64,000 nt of DNA from Xenopus tropicalis (GCF_000004195.4 NC_030680.2:140739545-140803544); one strand, 5' to 3'. Numbered from the stretch's first letter, positions 1 to 12,382 are shown. Notes: a model not told the origin generated them from the letters alone. Made by a program: numbers and translations.

Positions 1-77
1 CACTTTTTGGCCAATCAGACACAAGTTGCGGTGACATTGTCAGCCGGGACTGCACTATTTCCACTGTTCATAGTTTG

Positions 78-390
78 TACGTAGGGTTGCCACCTCCGCT
101 GGCTTTTTTTGCCGGGCAGGGGGCAGTCACTGGGTGGGGCTATGATTTGGCAATTGGCACCAATTGGTGTGAGCTTCCAAAAACTGGGCTGTCCGTGTCC
201 CAGGAAGGGGCATTTTTACCAAACACTGTTACCCAAAGTTTCGCCAGATCGCCATTATCCCAAAGCTCCTCTTCGAAACCTCGCCGCATCCCTTTAATCT
301 GTCTAAAAGAGCCTGTCCCCCATATGAGCCCCCATTTTCCCTGTATCCGACCCCCCCTTCCCAACAGAACCTGCACCCTTCATTAAGAAA
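78..390. mobile_element. 'gtagggttgccacc' repeat, end uncertain
   Basis: GTAGGGTTGCCACCTCCGCT followed by TGGGTGGGGCTATGATTTGG resembles the TTGCCACC-type elements at 6.06, 14.8 and 19.69 kb. The right boundary cannot be set. Confidence 0.4.
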
Positions 391-1288
391 CAGTATCTAC
401 ATTAAGAAGAACGTATCTATTGTGCAGGAACAGCTATTCCCAAATTGGGAAATAAAGCAAAGATTTCGGATGCCTTTTGGCTTTTCTAACAATTCCGCAC
501 CCCCCCCCTTTTTTTTTTTGCAGGGGGGGGTGTTGTTTTCTTTGGCTGCAATGCTCTGACAAGACTGACATATTTATGTACAAGGCTGGTATTTATCCTG
601 GAATTTTACACATATGAATGATGAACTAAACAGAACTCATTTATTACCCCCCCCCCCTTTTCTGCTCTCTCTCTCCCTGTCAGTTTTCTTAAAATGTGAG
701 GTTTCATATGGCAGACAAGCCTGAGCATATCTACCCCGTGCATGACCACCCAAATTAATAAATAGGCAAATTCCTTGATGGTTGTGTGGGGATTGGAGTT
801 AATAACTTTCCCCGCTGCAGGAATGCTCACATACAGTAGTCTGTTTGTCCTGTATTTCAACCACCTGATTGGGAGCCAAGAAAGCAATTGTCTGCTGCAT
901 ATTTCCAACAGATGCTGAGGGCTAGAGAGAAACGGCGAATAAATGCGAGCAATAAACCACTGGCTCTTTAAAATCCCGTCAAGGAAGTTAACTCGTAAAA
1001 ATGTTGCCGCTGACTTGTTTGCCCGGATCTTTGATGTATTTACCCGTAATCTCGCCCACAAATCATGGCATCTGCATTTTCTTTACGCCGCGTGATGTTC
1101 GCCATTTAGATCGGCTTTTCCACGCTGAACATAAGTCTCCTTTATGGAATCATTTCTCTGTCTGGGGGCAGCGTCTTGGTTTGGTTGGATTGGGAATGTT
1201 GGGATGGAATTCATACTCTCCTGATCTGTCGGCTTTATGGTGTCAAGGAGATGCCCCCACTACTTTTTAACTTTTGATTGGAGGAAAG
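391..1288. other. No gene recognised
   Basis: Homopolymer C and T runs at about 500-520 and 646-659, otherwise unique sequence. The open frame at 606-1061 (-) has no recognisable domain and no repeat-free support. Confidence 0.5.
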
Positions 1289-1501
1289 CAGGGTCGGACT
1301 GGGCCGGGGGGCTGCTGGGAAAAATTCCGGTAGGCCCCAGCCCTCCTGGGACTTGCAGAACTAGACCCGATCCCCACCGGGGCTTCCCCACTGATTTCCT
1401 TTCCCTGATCGGACTGAATATAAGTATAATGTACAGGCACTCAGGGGGGGACAGAGCAATAGGCCCCCCCAATGGGCCTTGCACACCCCAGTCCAACCTA
1501 G
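1289..1501. mobile_element. hAT-like MITE ('cagggtcggactgggcc')
   Basis: CAGGGTCGGACTGGGCCGGG at the left and GCACACCCCAGTCCAACCTA at the right; no matching 8-bp flanks remain. Directly followed by another repeat. Confidence 0.7.
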
Positions 1502-1502
1502 T

Positions 1503-1731
1503 GTTGCCACCTGTCTGGTTTTGACCAGCCTTGTTTCGGAAAGGCTGTCCGGGTCAAAACCTCCAGACTCACTGAGATTGACGCAGTGATCGGACAATCG
1601 CCAATTGCTGTGTCTAGCCCCGCCCAGTGACATCACAACCCCATCTCTGTCCCTGCCCCGTGACCTCGCGGCCCCGCCTCTTCACTGCCCCGTGATGTTA
1701 CAAAATCCTGCAGAGGGGGCAACCCAAGTCC
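1503..1731. mobile_element. 'gttgccacct' repeat element
   Basis: GTTGCCACCTGTCTGGTTTT at the left and AGAGGGGGCAACCC at the right form imperfect inverted ends; the inside has a series of GTGACATCAC/GTGATGTTAC and CCCCGCC motifs. Frog interspersed repeat, superfamily unknown. Confidence 0.55.
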
Positions 1732-1761
1732 AACCCTGAAGGAAAATGAATACAATACCAG

Positions 1762-2118
1762 TTAAAGGGGTCGTTCACCCAGGTGCTATTTTAAGGCAAT
1801 TTGCAATTGGGCTTCATTTTGCTATTTCAGCAGCTATGTAGCTGCTAGGGTCCAAATTACCGTAGCAACCAGCCATTGGTTTAAATGGGAAACTGGAATA
1901 TGAATAGGAGAGGGTGATAAGTAATAAAAAGAAAAAATAACATTAAAATTGTAAGACCAATAGTTTTTTTTGGCTGCTGGAGTCAGCGACCCCCATTTTA
2001 AAGCTGGAAAGAGTCAGAAGAGGAAGGCAAAGTATTAAAAAACTATAAAATAAAAAATGAAGAGCAGTTGTAAAGCTGCTGAGAACAGACTATTCTATAA
2101 CATACGTAAAGGTGGTCC
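1762..2118. mobile_element. T2-type MITE ('ttaaaggggtcgttcaccc')
   Basis: TTAAAGGGGTCGTTCACCC at the left, then GCAATTTGCAATTGGGCTTC, GTAGCAACCAGCCATTGG and GCTGGAAAGAGTCAGAAGAG, and a decayed right end GTAAAGGTGGTCCA near 2118. Common frog repeat; the right TTAA is mutated. Confidence 0.7.
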
Positions 2119-2439
2119 AAGGAAAGATCCTTGAAGGTTTTTAATCAGTTAGTGTCATATATTTAACTTACCTGGTTGGCACACAATATTTGTAACCTTT
2201 TGAAGTATTTTTAATTGTGACAGAAAAGCTAATTAAATAAAGAAAGAGAACATTTAGTATTGGACTGGCCCAATGGGTACTGGGAAAAACCTCAGTGGGC
2301 ACCTCCATCCCATGCCTGCCCTGCCCCCCTTCACTTAGAAACACCTTTATCTGCAATTATATCTGTGAGTCTTTTGGCTGGGCTTCAACTGGGCCATTGT
2401 AGAACCTTCAACTTTTTGTTCCTGACCCACTCTTTGTGT

Positions 2440-2890
2440 TTGGGATCATTGTCTTGATGAAACCGATTCTTTCTATCTTTACCTGTATTTTCCACCATTC
2501 ATTCTTCCTTCTGTTTTAGGAAGACCCTCTCAGACCCTGCTGATAAGAAGCAGCCCCCCCATACTCCCCCAACCATACTCCTCTGTAGGTTCCTTATTAA
2601 GAGCTCTGCGTAACAGGAGGAAGGCACAAAAAAGCAACTCTAGACTGTGCCAAAAAGAACTAGAGCAACCCAATGTGGCCACATAAGACCAACAAGACTT
2701 TGGCCAAGTCCAAGCAGTGTTTGCAGTATTTGTGTTTACCTCAAAACACCTATAGTGAGGCACGGTGGTGGTACCCTGGGACTTGCTTTGATTGCCAGTA
2801 AAACTAAAGCTCAATGAATCCATCATGAAGAATGATGCCCTACATTGTAGGAGAGGCTGTGCTCTTGCTATGTGGGCATTGCCAATAATC
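2440..2890 (+). pseudogene. Decayed Tc1-like transposon relic
   Basis: TTTGGGATCATTGTCTTGAT near 2440 and GTGAGGCACGGTGGTGGTAC near 2755 resemble parts of vertebrate Tc1-like elements; the latter would encode V-R-H-G-G-G-T, like the K-H-G-G-G-S motif of Tc1-like transposases. The frame is broken throughout. Evidence is motif-level only. Confidence 0.45.
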
Positions 2891-3008
2891 ACACTGATTC
2901 AGTTTACTGGCGGTTTAAGTCTCTTGCATAACAATGTCTATAGTACATCCCAATATTTGCAAAAATAGACCAAAAGCCTTGCCCCTGATATGTACAGACT
3001 GTGCCCAC

Positions 3009-3348
3009 TTAAGGTGGCCATACACGGTCTGATTGTAGCTACAGATAACGGTCCCTTGGCCCGTGTAGGGGCAGGAAAGACGGCTATGCCCGACCGATAT
3101 CTGGCCTGAAATTGGCCAGATATCGATCGGGCAGGTTAAAAGATTTAGTCGGATCGGGGACCGCATCAATGAGCCGTCTGTGCCATTGCCGCCATTAGAA
3201 TTTGATTGTTTGGCCCCAGGGCCAAACGATTGAATTAGCCTACATTTGCCCGATATTGCCCACCCATAGGCGGGGATATCAGGAGAAGATCCACTCGCTT
3301 GGCGACCTCGTCAAGCAAATGGATCTTAACGTGTATTGGCCACCTTTA
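3009..3348 (+). mobile_element. 'Taaggtggccatacacg' MITE, near full length
   Basis: Left TTAAGGTGGCCATACACGG, right GTGTATTGGCCACCTTTA. Internal hallmarks are GCCCGACCGATATCTGGCC, GGACCGCATCAATGAGCCG, TTGGCCCCAGGGCCAAACGA (palindrome) and CCCACCCATAGGCGGGGATAT. These recur in the copies at 9.1, 14.5, 20.9, 37.6 and 49.95 kb. Confidence 0.85.
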
Positions 3349-4177
3349 CATTTAACTACACCGGCTAGCTGTCTCAATTTCAGATAAGAACCTCCCTTTT
3401 CCAGAACCTCCGACCATTGTACCCCCATAACGATAGCTGCTAATGTATCGCGTTTTATTCCCCTTACGATAAGAAAGATTTTGGGTAAGAATCCATTGGA
3501 TGGACTCATGTTCGTTTCCCAGTATCTAAAATATAAAATAAAAATATTTGTGAATAATTGGCTCGGAAAGCCGCGCATCTCATGTCTGTTTATGAGAAAG
3601 GTTATCCAACAGGGCAGATCTCTTGTTAATGAGAAGAAAATCTGAACAACATGTTAGACCTTTGGCTAAGGAATAAATCTTGGAGGAGAGGCATAATTTG
3701 TTACATCTTTAATTGATATCCTGCATGGTAATTACCAGTTGGAGAGCTTATTTCTTCCCTTGTCAGGGAGGTTGAAAGGTTTAATTTTATTTTCTAGTTT
3801 TTGAATAAATGACGATGGGCTGCAAAGTATAAACTGCTCATTGGTTAATAAAAAATGTTAAAGGCTGTTTTTTTTTTTTTTGAGCGCGCTGGAAAACAGA
3901 ATTGTTCTATTGCCAAGACACAGGGAATAATTGTTGTTCCTAATTTAGTAAGATAAAATGGGCCGCGTTGATTAAAGCCCTGGACACAAGCACTGGAGGG
4001 ACACAGAATCGAGACATACAGAGCACAACATTCAAAGTCAGATTGGGGGGTCCCTCAGGCGCCCAGCCAGCCCCTTACCCCAGTTGTGAGGTCACAGTCA
4101 AGTCCTCCATTGCGCATAATGTGGTATCTCCAATGTGGCTACAATCTGGAGAGGAGGTCAGAAGGGATTGGGTCTGG
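3349..4177. other. Unique sequence, possible conserved non-coding element
   Basis: About 3400-3960 is repeat-free with motifs such as CGATAGCTGCTAATGTATCG, TTAATGAGAAGAAAATC and TCTTTAATTGATATCCTGC. Nothing coding recognised. Confidence 0.35.
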
Positions 4178-4256
4178 GTTGGGGGGAGACTGGGGCCCAC
4201 GAGGGACAGGCCCACCAGGTTTTTTCCCTGTGTCCCACTGGCCCAGTCTGACACTG
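4178..4256. mobile_element. Short hAT-like MITE remnant
   Basis: GGGGGGAGACTGGGGCCCAC at the left and CACTGGCCCAGTCTGACACTG at the right are inverted; the interior GGCCCACCAGGTTTTTTCCC matches the 22.5-kb family. Confidence 0.55.
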
Positions 4257-4489
4257 ACAGCTCTGCCAGGTGCAAGGCAACTAAGTCCTTAGTTCTTTGA
4301 TGCACAATTTAGGGGACAGTCAGGGTATGTGGTGGGGGAGACCCCTACATGCCTCCCTCCACCCCCATAAATGCAATGCTGCTGAACATGGGCAGGTCTT
4401 TGAGCTCCATTTTGGAACTGACTGTGGCACAGAGATGTTGTGCATCTGCACTTTGCACCCTGCCCCAGGGGTAATATATGAGCCCTAAT

Positions 4490-5470
4490 GTGTCTCTTTC
4501 TGTACTGTACAGTATGGTACTCTTTGCCTATTCCCTCTTTTTACTGAAAGTCCTACACCTGAAACATTCTTCATGTATTTTTCCAAGCCAGTTGGCAGCA
4601 GGTTGTTCAGGTTGGTAGGATGACACTTGTGCACCTCAGTTTTCACATAATGCCACAGATTCTTAAATGGAATGAGATAAGGGTTTGACACTGTAGGGCA
4701 CTGCCTGAATGGGAAGGTCATGGGGCGAGTGACATCTGAATAGCAGCATTATGCAAAGAATATATGCCCAAAACACTTAACTTGGCAATTTAATGTTTAC
4801 AGTCTAATCCTCACATTTGGTCCTCTGCTCAGCCAGTAGTTTCGGACTTACTGTCATAAACACCTTTTGTTCTTGAGCCACCCCATGGCACTTTGGCCTT
4901 TGGCCCTTTGCATTTGGTACCCCTGTCCTACTGGAAGATGGATTTTCGCCATAAGGTTCATTTTGTTAAGCAAACGGGTTCTCTTGCAGCATTTCCCTCC
5001 TTTCTTCCTTCTATGTTGACAAGATGACAAGTCCCCGCTGTGCCACAGCATGATGCCATCACCACCATACTGCTCTGTGGGGATGGTTTTTATTTTGAGC
5101 AGAGGTAGATTTGCACCACACACATCGTTTTGAACTTTGAATAAAATGCTCTGACTTGGTCTCATCTCACTACAAAACCTCACGACAAAACTGGGTCACT
5201 CTCGTGCTTTTTGGATAACTGCAGATGTGCTTTGACTTGATTGTTCCGCCTTCCATGAAAGAGTTATGTAGAGCTCTGAATATGATTGGCCCATACCTAG
5301 AGAGAAATATTGAGGTGGTGGCTCTGGGCCTGTTATTGTTACTTGGGTGGAACGTTCTTCTTTTAGCAGGAAGAAAGTCCCAAATACAAGACCAATGGCT
5401 CAAGAACAAACAAATGAATATTCTACTAGGTCCTGTCAATGCCGGATCTCAATACTTTTGAATTGTTAAA
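4490..5470 (-). pseudogene. Decayed Tc1-like transposase relic
   Basis: On the minus strand near 5040-5090 the frame gives IPTEQYGGDGIMLW, matching the IPT.KHGGGSIMLW block that precedes the second catalytic aspartate region in Tc1-like transposases. TTTGACTTTGGTCTCATC-like sequence near 5155 also fits these elements. Stops and frameshifts break it into short frames. Outer inverted repeats were not recognised. Confidence 0.5.
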
Positions 5471-6060
5471 TATGAAAATAAAAAATAGCTGATATTCCAG
5501 TTATAGTCATTGTCTTCAGCCTTACAGTGCAAAACGGCAATGTGGAACAAGTCTGGCAAGGTGGGGTGGGACCTTCAGCCCTGCTGCTATTTTGATTTAT
5601 TAGTGAGCGCTGAGATATTACTAATTATAATGCACTCATATTTCCAGCGGGGCTATGCACAAAAGGGTGGGAGGATAATAAAAACAAAGGATGCCGTTTA
5701 GAAAAGTGAATGCAGCCCTAGGTGGTGCGCATCCAGGCTTTCCCAGAACGCAGCCGATATGTGCGGAAAGCGGCTGAGCAATGCGGCACACACCCAGCCC
5801 CGGAGACAGATATGTTTACATAGGAATTTCTGGAACGGATAGTGCTGAGTATGCAAACAATACAGGGCACGTCTGATACAAACATTTACCATTAGCTACT
5901 GGGCTCCCTGTGCCACCCAATCAAAAGTCACAGGTTCATGAATAAAGCTGCATGTGTTGCGACTGTAGCAAATCTGCCCGTAATGTCGTTAATTTTCTAA
6001 CCAGAATTTCAGAATAAATGTGGCCATGCGCTGTGCTTACCAATGCCACCTTTTTCTTTC
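5471..6060. other. No feature recognised
   Basis: Unique-looking sequence with no repeat ends, no splice-bounded frame and no RNA gene that I can identify. Confidence 0.4.
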
Positions 6061-6366
6061 TATAATAACAGCCTTTGTGTTGGGGGACGGGTCGTGATTA
6101 CATTTTGGGTTGGGGCTATGATGTAAAGGGCGAAGAAATTAGCAGGCTGGGCAGGGGATAGGTGGATGGGGTTATAGGTGGTGCCAAGGGCGGCCCATGG
6201 TTACAAAGGGTCATTGGCGTCAGAGAGGGTCAGGAAAGGAAGGTATTTATTGGGCATTATAAATTTACTGGCAAGTACATTGCTGGTAAATTTGTAATAC
6301 CGGTGCCGGCCCTAGCTGGTGATTTTCCAGGTCGGCTGGTCAAATACCGGCCCATTGGCAACCCAA
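6061..6366. mobile_element. 'ttgccaa/ggttgcca' repeat element
   Basis: Segments TTGGGTTGGGGCTATGATGT, GCATTATAAATTTACTGGCA, GTAATACCGGTGCCGGCCCT and CAAATACCGGCCCATTGGCAACCC are shared with 14800-15280, so both are copies of one element. This copy lacks the L2 insertion found in the other. Confidence 0.65.
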
Positions 6367-6947
6367 CCCAAGCTTAATCCATAACAGTTGCATGCAATGC
6401 ACCAAATAGTACACTCATTTTGAAAATGGTGCCCAAACTATTTAACGTGTGGAGACGGTGTCAACTCTAGCCGTGCTGCATTAGTACATAATTCACTTGC
6501 TGCAAGTCTATAGAAGCTGTTGAAGCAACCCAGTGCTGGAATCCTAGCTGGAGCCCACTGGGACAGCACCGATGGCCAACCGGCCAACCAACCACGCTTG
6601 TGTTCATGCATACAGGCTCACACTCAGCCCTATCCAACCCTCTCTTGACTTTGACTGCAATCAGGTTTTGGAATCTTACATTGCAGTGACCCACCTAGGC
6701 CTAATGTCACCCCGGGCAGGGCACAGGTGTATAAGAGACTCCCGATTGCAGAATAAACTTGAAGAGGTTTGGGCTGGGGAGTCTACCAGGGTTTCTTGGG
6801 GGGTGGGATGCATACTTGGTGCTCCTTACAGGTAATTGCAAGTGCAAGGAGGGCCTATGGGTATAAGTATCTTTTATGAATGGTATCAATGCTTGCTAAA
6901 AGAAAATTGCATTTTGCAATTGTAAAGGAGGCTTTCTTTGTTCCTAA

Positions 6948-7113
6948 ATGACCCCCAGGCCCAGACTGGCAATCTGTGGGTCTGGCAAATGCCATGGGGG
7001 CTGCTGTAAGATGCCACAGACACTATTTATTGGGCTGGGGGGGTCTGTTAGGGCCGCTGGGTACTTGACATGCCAGGGCCTATTTTGAAGCCCAGTCTGG
7101 ACCTGATGACCCC
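6948..7113. mobile_element. hAT-like MITE ('caggcccggactggca') with perfect duplication ATGACCCC
   Basis: Element 6956-7105: CAGGCCCAGACTGGCAATCT ... AGCCCAGTCTGGACCTG, with ATGACCCC at 6948-6955 and 7106-7113. Other copies of this family lie at 17.94, 25.79, 42.89 and 50.31 kb. Confidence 0.88.
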
Positions 7114-7319
7114 TACAAAATGCAAGAAATGGACTAAGCAGAATGTATAATGGTGACTCCACAGTGCAGTTAGTAGTGACACTGGGGTACAGAAACCTTG
7201 AGGTGCCCTCTAGGCTGGAGTGGCAAGATATTATTGGCTTTCCTATGGATAGTGAATAGGGGGTGCCCAAGCCAGATAACAGTGATTATGGGCAGTAGAA
7301 TCTCTCTATCCCCTCGTTA

Positions 7320-8600
7320 GAATGTGCTTCCATATTCCCTGGGCTCTGGGTCGTTGGTGCCGGGGATGGAACTGTTGTGAGTAACACACATCTTTCTTAA
7401 CTTATTGCAGAGGCAAGTCTCCCCGCTCTTAATGAGGGCAATTTGACTTGCTTGAGGAATTGCAGTTCTTAGGAATTAATGCAGCAATCCAATTCAGAGA
7501 TTTAAAGAGATCTGAGATTTTTCACAGGTCGTATCCTAGTGAATGTGCTCCTCTCACATAGCAGCTAATGGACTTGAACAGCAGTCTGTCATTTGCTCTT
7601 GCCTGGCTGTATAGCGGCTTTGCCCTTGATAACAAGACTAGCACTTCCCCAGCCGAGCAGCTTCCATTATACTCAGTCCTGCTCTGTGGCTGCCATTTCT
7701 TGCAAATAGGATCCAATTTCCCAAAATAAAATAAAAAAAGCATTAATTACTGCTCGGAAAAGTAAGGTTATCTCGCCGGCTCCGTCTTTTTTGTTTTTTT
7801 TTTGACACGCCGGAATCCTGTGTTTTACCATTAGGTATTTGCCTCTGGAATTAAATGCATCTCTGCATGACAACATTCAAAGTGAGATGTGCCGCAAATG
7901 AACAGCTTTGTGCGATGCTGCCACGGCGTTAACGCCTTGTGTGCCAGAAGGCGCCCCTTCCCCGTGCCCGGCAGCCGGTCGGCACACTGGCTCGGCACCG
8001 CAAGGGTTGATAACTTTGCCGGCAGCCCATTACAATTGCAGTGATAAGAAGTCTCTCTCTGTATCCTTGTCATAGAGGAATGACATGCAAGCCTTTCCAT
8101 CAGCCGTACCTTTATTTGCCAGCTCTAAGGATGGTTTCCTTCAATTCTTTCAGCTTCACATGCTCCCCGTTCTCAATTTTTTTTCCCCTCTCTATATAGA
8201 TCACCATTCGTGTCATTAAATGGGAATGAAACACCTTTACTTAGTATTATACCAATGCAGAAGCCGCATTTGGCAAGAGTTGCCTTCATTCCGGCTTTAT
8301 TTCTTTATTGTCTGCCGAAACAAAAGGACCGAGGGCTACTTTGTTCCAAAATGTTCCTCGTAAATAACCGATTATTATTTTATAGTATAGGAGCTGATAA
8401 ATAATCATGTCCTGATAGGCTTTATATATGAGATTCTAGCATTCTGGCACAGATTCTATCCAAAAATCTTTTAGCTGAAGCACTCTGTTCTTTCAAGGGG
8501 CAGAATGCACCTTTTCTTCAACTTAAGCAATAGAAATATTAACATGCTGATAATATATTCTGCCTATTTTTGTAATTAAAAATCTTTATTTTGTTATTTT
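7320..8600. other. Unique block, candidate conserved non-coding element
   Basis: About 7380-8560 is free of recognised repeats. It mixes AT-rich motifs (AGGAATTAATGCAGCAATCC, AAATAACCGATTATTATTTT) with a GC/CpG-rich stretch at 7915-8010 (GGCGCCCCTTCCCCGTGCCC). No coding evidence. Confidence 0.35.
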
Positions 8601-9084
8601 TAAAGCACTTGTGCATAATTGTTTTGTTTTTACACTTAGTACATCCCCCTCTCTATAATCAAAGCTAATTTAACCTCTGTATAAACAACCCACCACCTTT
8701 CTTCCAAGTACCATACAGCAGAGGAGGGGGGGCTCAGCATGTGAGTAGTGGCCGGACAGTACCCCGGAACACATAGGGGGGAGGCATGTTACATCACTGG
8801 GAGTGTCTGTTGCGGTTACAAATCAAAAGTCAGCAAGGAGTTTATCTGGGAACTGGTGATCTGATTATCTACCTTCAGCTCCCACAACTGTGAGTGCCGA
8901 CCTCTCTATGTGTTTTGTATTATATTTCAGTTCTGCACCTAGGCCATTGTCACCTGTTTTTTTCTTGAGTGCCAGCTTTTCCTTGATTTTAATTAAAACA
9001 ATTGCCAGAATTTATGTTGAGCACCCGATTCATATATTCATAATATACCCTATTAATTTAACTCAGAACTAGTATTTTTAATGG

Positions 9085-9238
9085 GTCATCAGTATCCCTG
9101 AAATTGGCCGGCTCGTTGATGCGGTCCCCGAACCGACTGCGCCAATTGCCGTTGTCATAATTCGAATTAGCCTAAATTTGCCCGATATCTCCCACCCGTA
9201 GGTGGGGATATCGGGAGAATATCTGCTCGCTTGGCGCA
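9085..9238 (+). mobile_element. 'ggccatacacg' MITE, internal fragment
   Basis: GAAATTGGCCGGCTCGTTGA, GGTCCCCGAACCGACTGCGC and CACCCGTAGGTGGGGATATC match the 3.0-kb element; both ends are lost. Confidence 0.75.
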
Positions 9239-9787
9239 CAATAATATGAGCAACATGGGAATAGGAATAGGAATTAGGTGAAAAGAAATCCAGGAACACA
9301 ACTAACAGGTTCCTTCCCCCGAGGGGCTTTGGAGTTTCTTTAACTAAGGGTTCTACTGAATTTCAGTCTCCTTAGTGCCCCGGCTGGGTGAATGGCATTG
9401 TGTGTACCACTCTCCATCCCTGGGTATGTGGGTGTGTAGCCCTAGTGCTCCAGCCGCTCCCCTGTCAGCCGCAGAGTTATGCTTAGTAGCAGGGAAGCGA
9501 GAGGATCTGCAGATGGCCGGCCTGCCTAGTGTCAGCTATTCCGAGATATATAATATATATATTTTACTATATTGTATAGCAATATTCTCTGCAGAGTCTG
9601 AAGCATATCATCAAAACCTTAGTTGGATCAATATAGAGAAAAGCTACTACTATAGAGGCATCAATTTGCAGCGGCTGCATTGATCCAAAAGTGACCCCTG
9701 CTGATATCATCTGCTGCCCATGAGCGATTCTACCACGTAACATATTATGCAATGTTGTAATGCAACCACACCCCAGTCCACGGAACA

Positions 9788-10015
9788 CTATGGGGGCATT
9801 TACTAACATTCAGTTTTTCACGATTTGTATTTTTTGTGCCAAAATTCATTTTTGCCGCAATTTATTATATGACAAAACCATGACAAATATGAATAAGTTT
9901 CTATTTTCACGTTTTTTTTGCCTTTTTTTTCCTTTGTGCTTATACAATTTGGATCTTTTAATAAATGAGTAGACATTTGTGGTTTTAGTGGAAATGAGTT
10001 CAGCCGTGGTTTCAA
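9788..10015. repeat. Interspersed repeat ('gggggcatttactaacatt')
   Basis: GGGGGCATTTACTAACATTC then AT-rich sequence with TTTTTTGTGCCAAAATTCAT. It looks like a frog interspersed repeat start; the right boundary is a guess. Confidence 0.4.
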
Positions 10016-10169
10016 AAACCTTGAAAATGAGAATGTTGATATATGGGTCTCCTCATTTTTTTGTCCTGCTTTCTTGGATCACATAATAAAACCTGAGGGG
10101 TACCATACTGTCCTTTTTATGTTCATATTGCTCAAACCAATCAGTGTTTAGGCACAGCAATTCTCATCT

Positions 10170-10360
10170 CTATAGAGCAGGGGTGGCCAGACCTTTTTCA
10201 TCGGCGATCAACCAATGACTGGGGAATGCGGAAGTGCGGCGTGAATGTGTACGTACGCATTCACGCAGCACTTCTGCATACTTCATCGCGGTCCACCAGA
10301 AATCAACAGGGGATCGACTGGTGGACCACGATTGACGTATTGGCCACCCCTGCTATAGAG
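10170..10360. mobile_element. hAT-like MITE with perfect 8-bp target duplication CTATAGAG
   Basis: Element 10178-10352 (175 bp): CAGGGGTGGCCAGACC at the left, TTGGCCACCCCTG at the right. CTATAGAG flanks both sides (10170-10177 and 10353-10360). Inside, GTGCGGCGTGAATGTGTACG and TACGCATTCACGCAGCAC fold back on each other, so the element is a nested hairpin. Confidence 0.9.
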
Positions 10361-11890
10361 CTTACATTCTTCATTTGGTCCCTAAAGCACAGTGAGTTGC
10401 TCCTTCATTTGGAGTCCATTGACTCGCCCACTAAGCCAGCACTTCTTCCTATGGTGGAGCTTCATCCAGCCCAGAAGAGGGTGCAGTTATAGTCAATTCA
10501 AAAACATCAGTTCAATTTATCTTGCATTCCTGTGGGCTCCAGCTGTTCCCAATTGGATAATGATCCAGGCCCAATTGTGCAAAACCATCAAGCAGTGGCC
10601 GGGAACACCAGCACCCTATGGGCACCTACAGAAGAACATTCCAGTTGCACAATGGTTAAATCCCAAGGGTCAATGCCCTGATGGATCTTTTGACATGTTG
10701 AGCATTCAGTGCTGTAAATAATAGAGTGATAAGTAAGTGTATAAAGAGTCCCAGTGAATTTATTCGATATATGAAAATGTGGAGAAACCAGTAGGTCCAT
10801 GTGATCGACCCAATGTGTGTCAACGTTAATGAAGCTTGGAACAACTTCAAAATTAACCTGCGGGGCATAATTTGGGGCAGGCCCTACAAGGTTGCATTGT
10901 AATTAAGCTTAATTAGAAGTGTGCTAATTAGTGGGGAACACCCCTACCTAGTGATCCCCCATTTACACACTAATTGGCTTGAATGTGCCCCTGTTGCATT
11001 GTGGTTATTTCTGATTCACTGCTCATCACCCAGGCAGTTAAAGGGTGTTTTCTTGGGATAGCAGCCATATTTCAAGTATGATTTAAGGACAGTCCTCGAG
11101 AGGCCCCGATTCCTTCTGTAAAGGAATATATTCTTCTGTAAAGGATTATAATGGAATATGTTGTGATGTCTAGTCAGAAGAATGTTCCACTAGGGTATTC
11201 CTGTCCACGGCATGGGCATAGAATGATTTACTCCAACAAGCAAAGACTATGGCTATATTTTTGGGGTTTTTTTTTATCCAGAGGAGACAACCACCTTTTG
11301 GGGACGATATGGGTTAATTGTGAGCCTGACTTCAGCAAAGCCGAATAAATAAATAATGTATGGATTTCACTGGTGATGGGATAAGGGAGAAGCAGCAATG
11401 TCTTAAGACTAGCAGACGCCAAGGCACTATGATCCTGATAGAATATCCCTTCCTGTGATAGTCCCTGACCTTGCCAAAGGTGCCGCCATTAGCAGAGCCG
11501 CCGTTAATTGTTTGTTTAAAGCAATTACACACAAAGAGGGGACCCGACGGTGGGCTCAGAGTGCCAGTGAGATAATTTTAATGGATCAAAGCCGTGAAAC
11601 CCAACCCGGAACATCTAAAATCTGGGACAAAAATCAACTGTAGTCAATGCTACTTCCTTGTCACTAACAGACTGGAGCTGGCTGTACTCGCCCACAACTG
11701 ATCCCTCAGCCGGCACAAAGTGCTTGTTTTATGGATGCGGCTCCCAAAGTGGGGGCTTGGAGAACTGGCATGGGAGCTCAGCCCGAAGGCCAATATGGGT
11801 GGAGAAAGTATCACTTCTCTCCTAGATATACCTGCCAGATGGCTTGAAGGTCAACTAGGCTGTGATCTGGGGTGAAAATGTATTTACTAT
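10361..11890. other. Mostly unique sequence with a CNE-like core at about 11440-11600
   Basis: The core has GTGCCGCCATTAGCAGAGCC, GCCGTTAATTGTTTGTTTAA and AGCAATTACACACAAAGAG, homeodomain- and forkhead-like AT motifs in unique DNA. The remainder shows nothing recognised. Confidence 0.35.
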
Positions 11891-11893
11891 CAT

Positions 11894-12051
11894 AGATTGT
11901 AAGCTCTTTAGGGCAGGGTTCACTTCACCTCTTGTATCGGTTATTGATTGCTTTATATGTTACTCTGTATGTCCAATGTATGAAACCCACTTATTGTACA
12001 GCGCTGCGGGATATGTTGGCGCTTTATAAATAAATGTTAATAATAATAATA
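11894..12051 (+). mobile_element. L2-type retrotransposon 3' tail
   Basis: Same 155-bp sequence as at 15.0, 24.1 and 63.3 kb (AGATTGTAAGCTCTTTAGGG to GTTAATAATAATAAT). Confidence 0.75.
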
Positions 12052-12382
12052 TTAGATGATATTGGAACCATGGGCAGGGATGGTGGGACCCAGAAAAAAA
12101 TGGTGGGTCCCACTGACCCCTCTATTGGCACTCCAGTGGATCAGTAAATTGTAAATAAGCCCTTATGGCTCAAATAGGTGCAGTCGTATTGCAAATTGAT
12201 GCCATTTATTCAACTACTTGTGTCCAAAGCCTCTTCTTGCACTTCCATATAGTTGCGGAAAAGAACGCTGCATTCTGGGTAAAATACATTGCACTTATAG
12301 TTGTAAGTGAGCCTTATCATATTGGAATGGAAAATTTGCACATTTTGAATAAGTATTTGCATCTCCCATAGACTCCATTTTA

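Noticed and set aside
606..1061. 151-codon minus frame
   Set aside because: No domain or splice support; a homopolymer run overlaps its 3' end.
4490..5470. Intact Tc1-like transposase gene
   Set aside because: Only short motif matches remain, and the frame is broken many times; called a relic.
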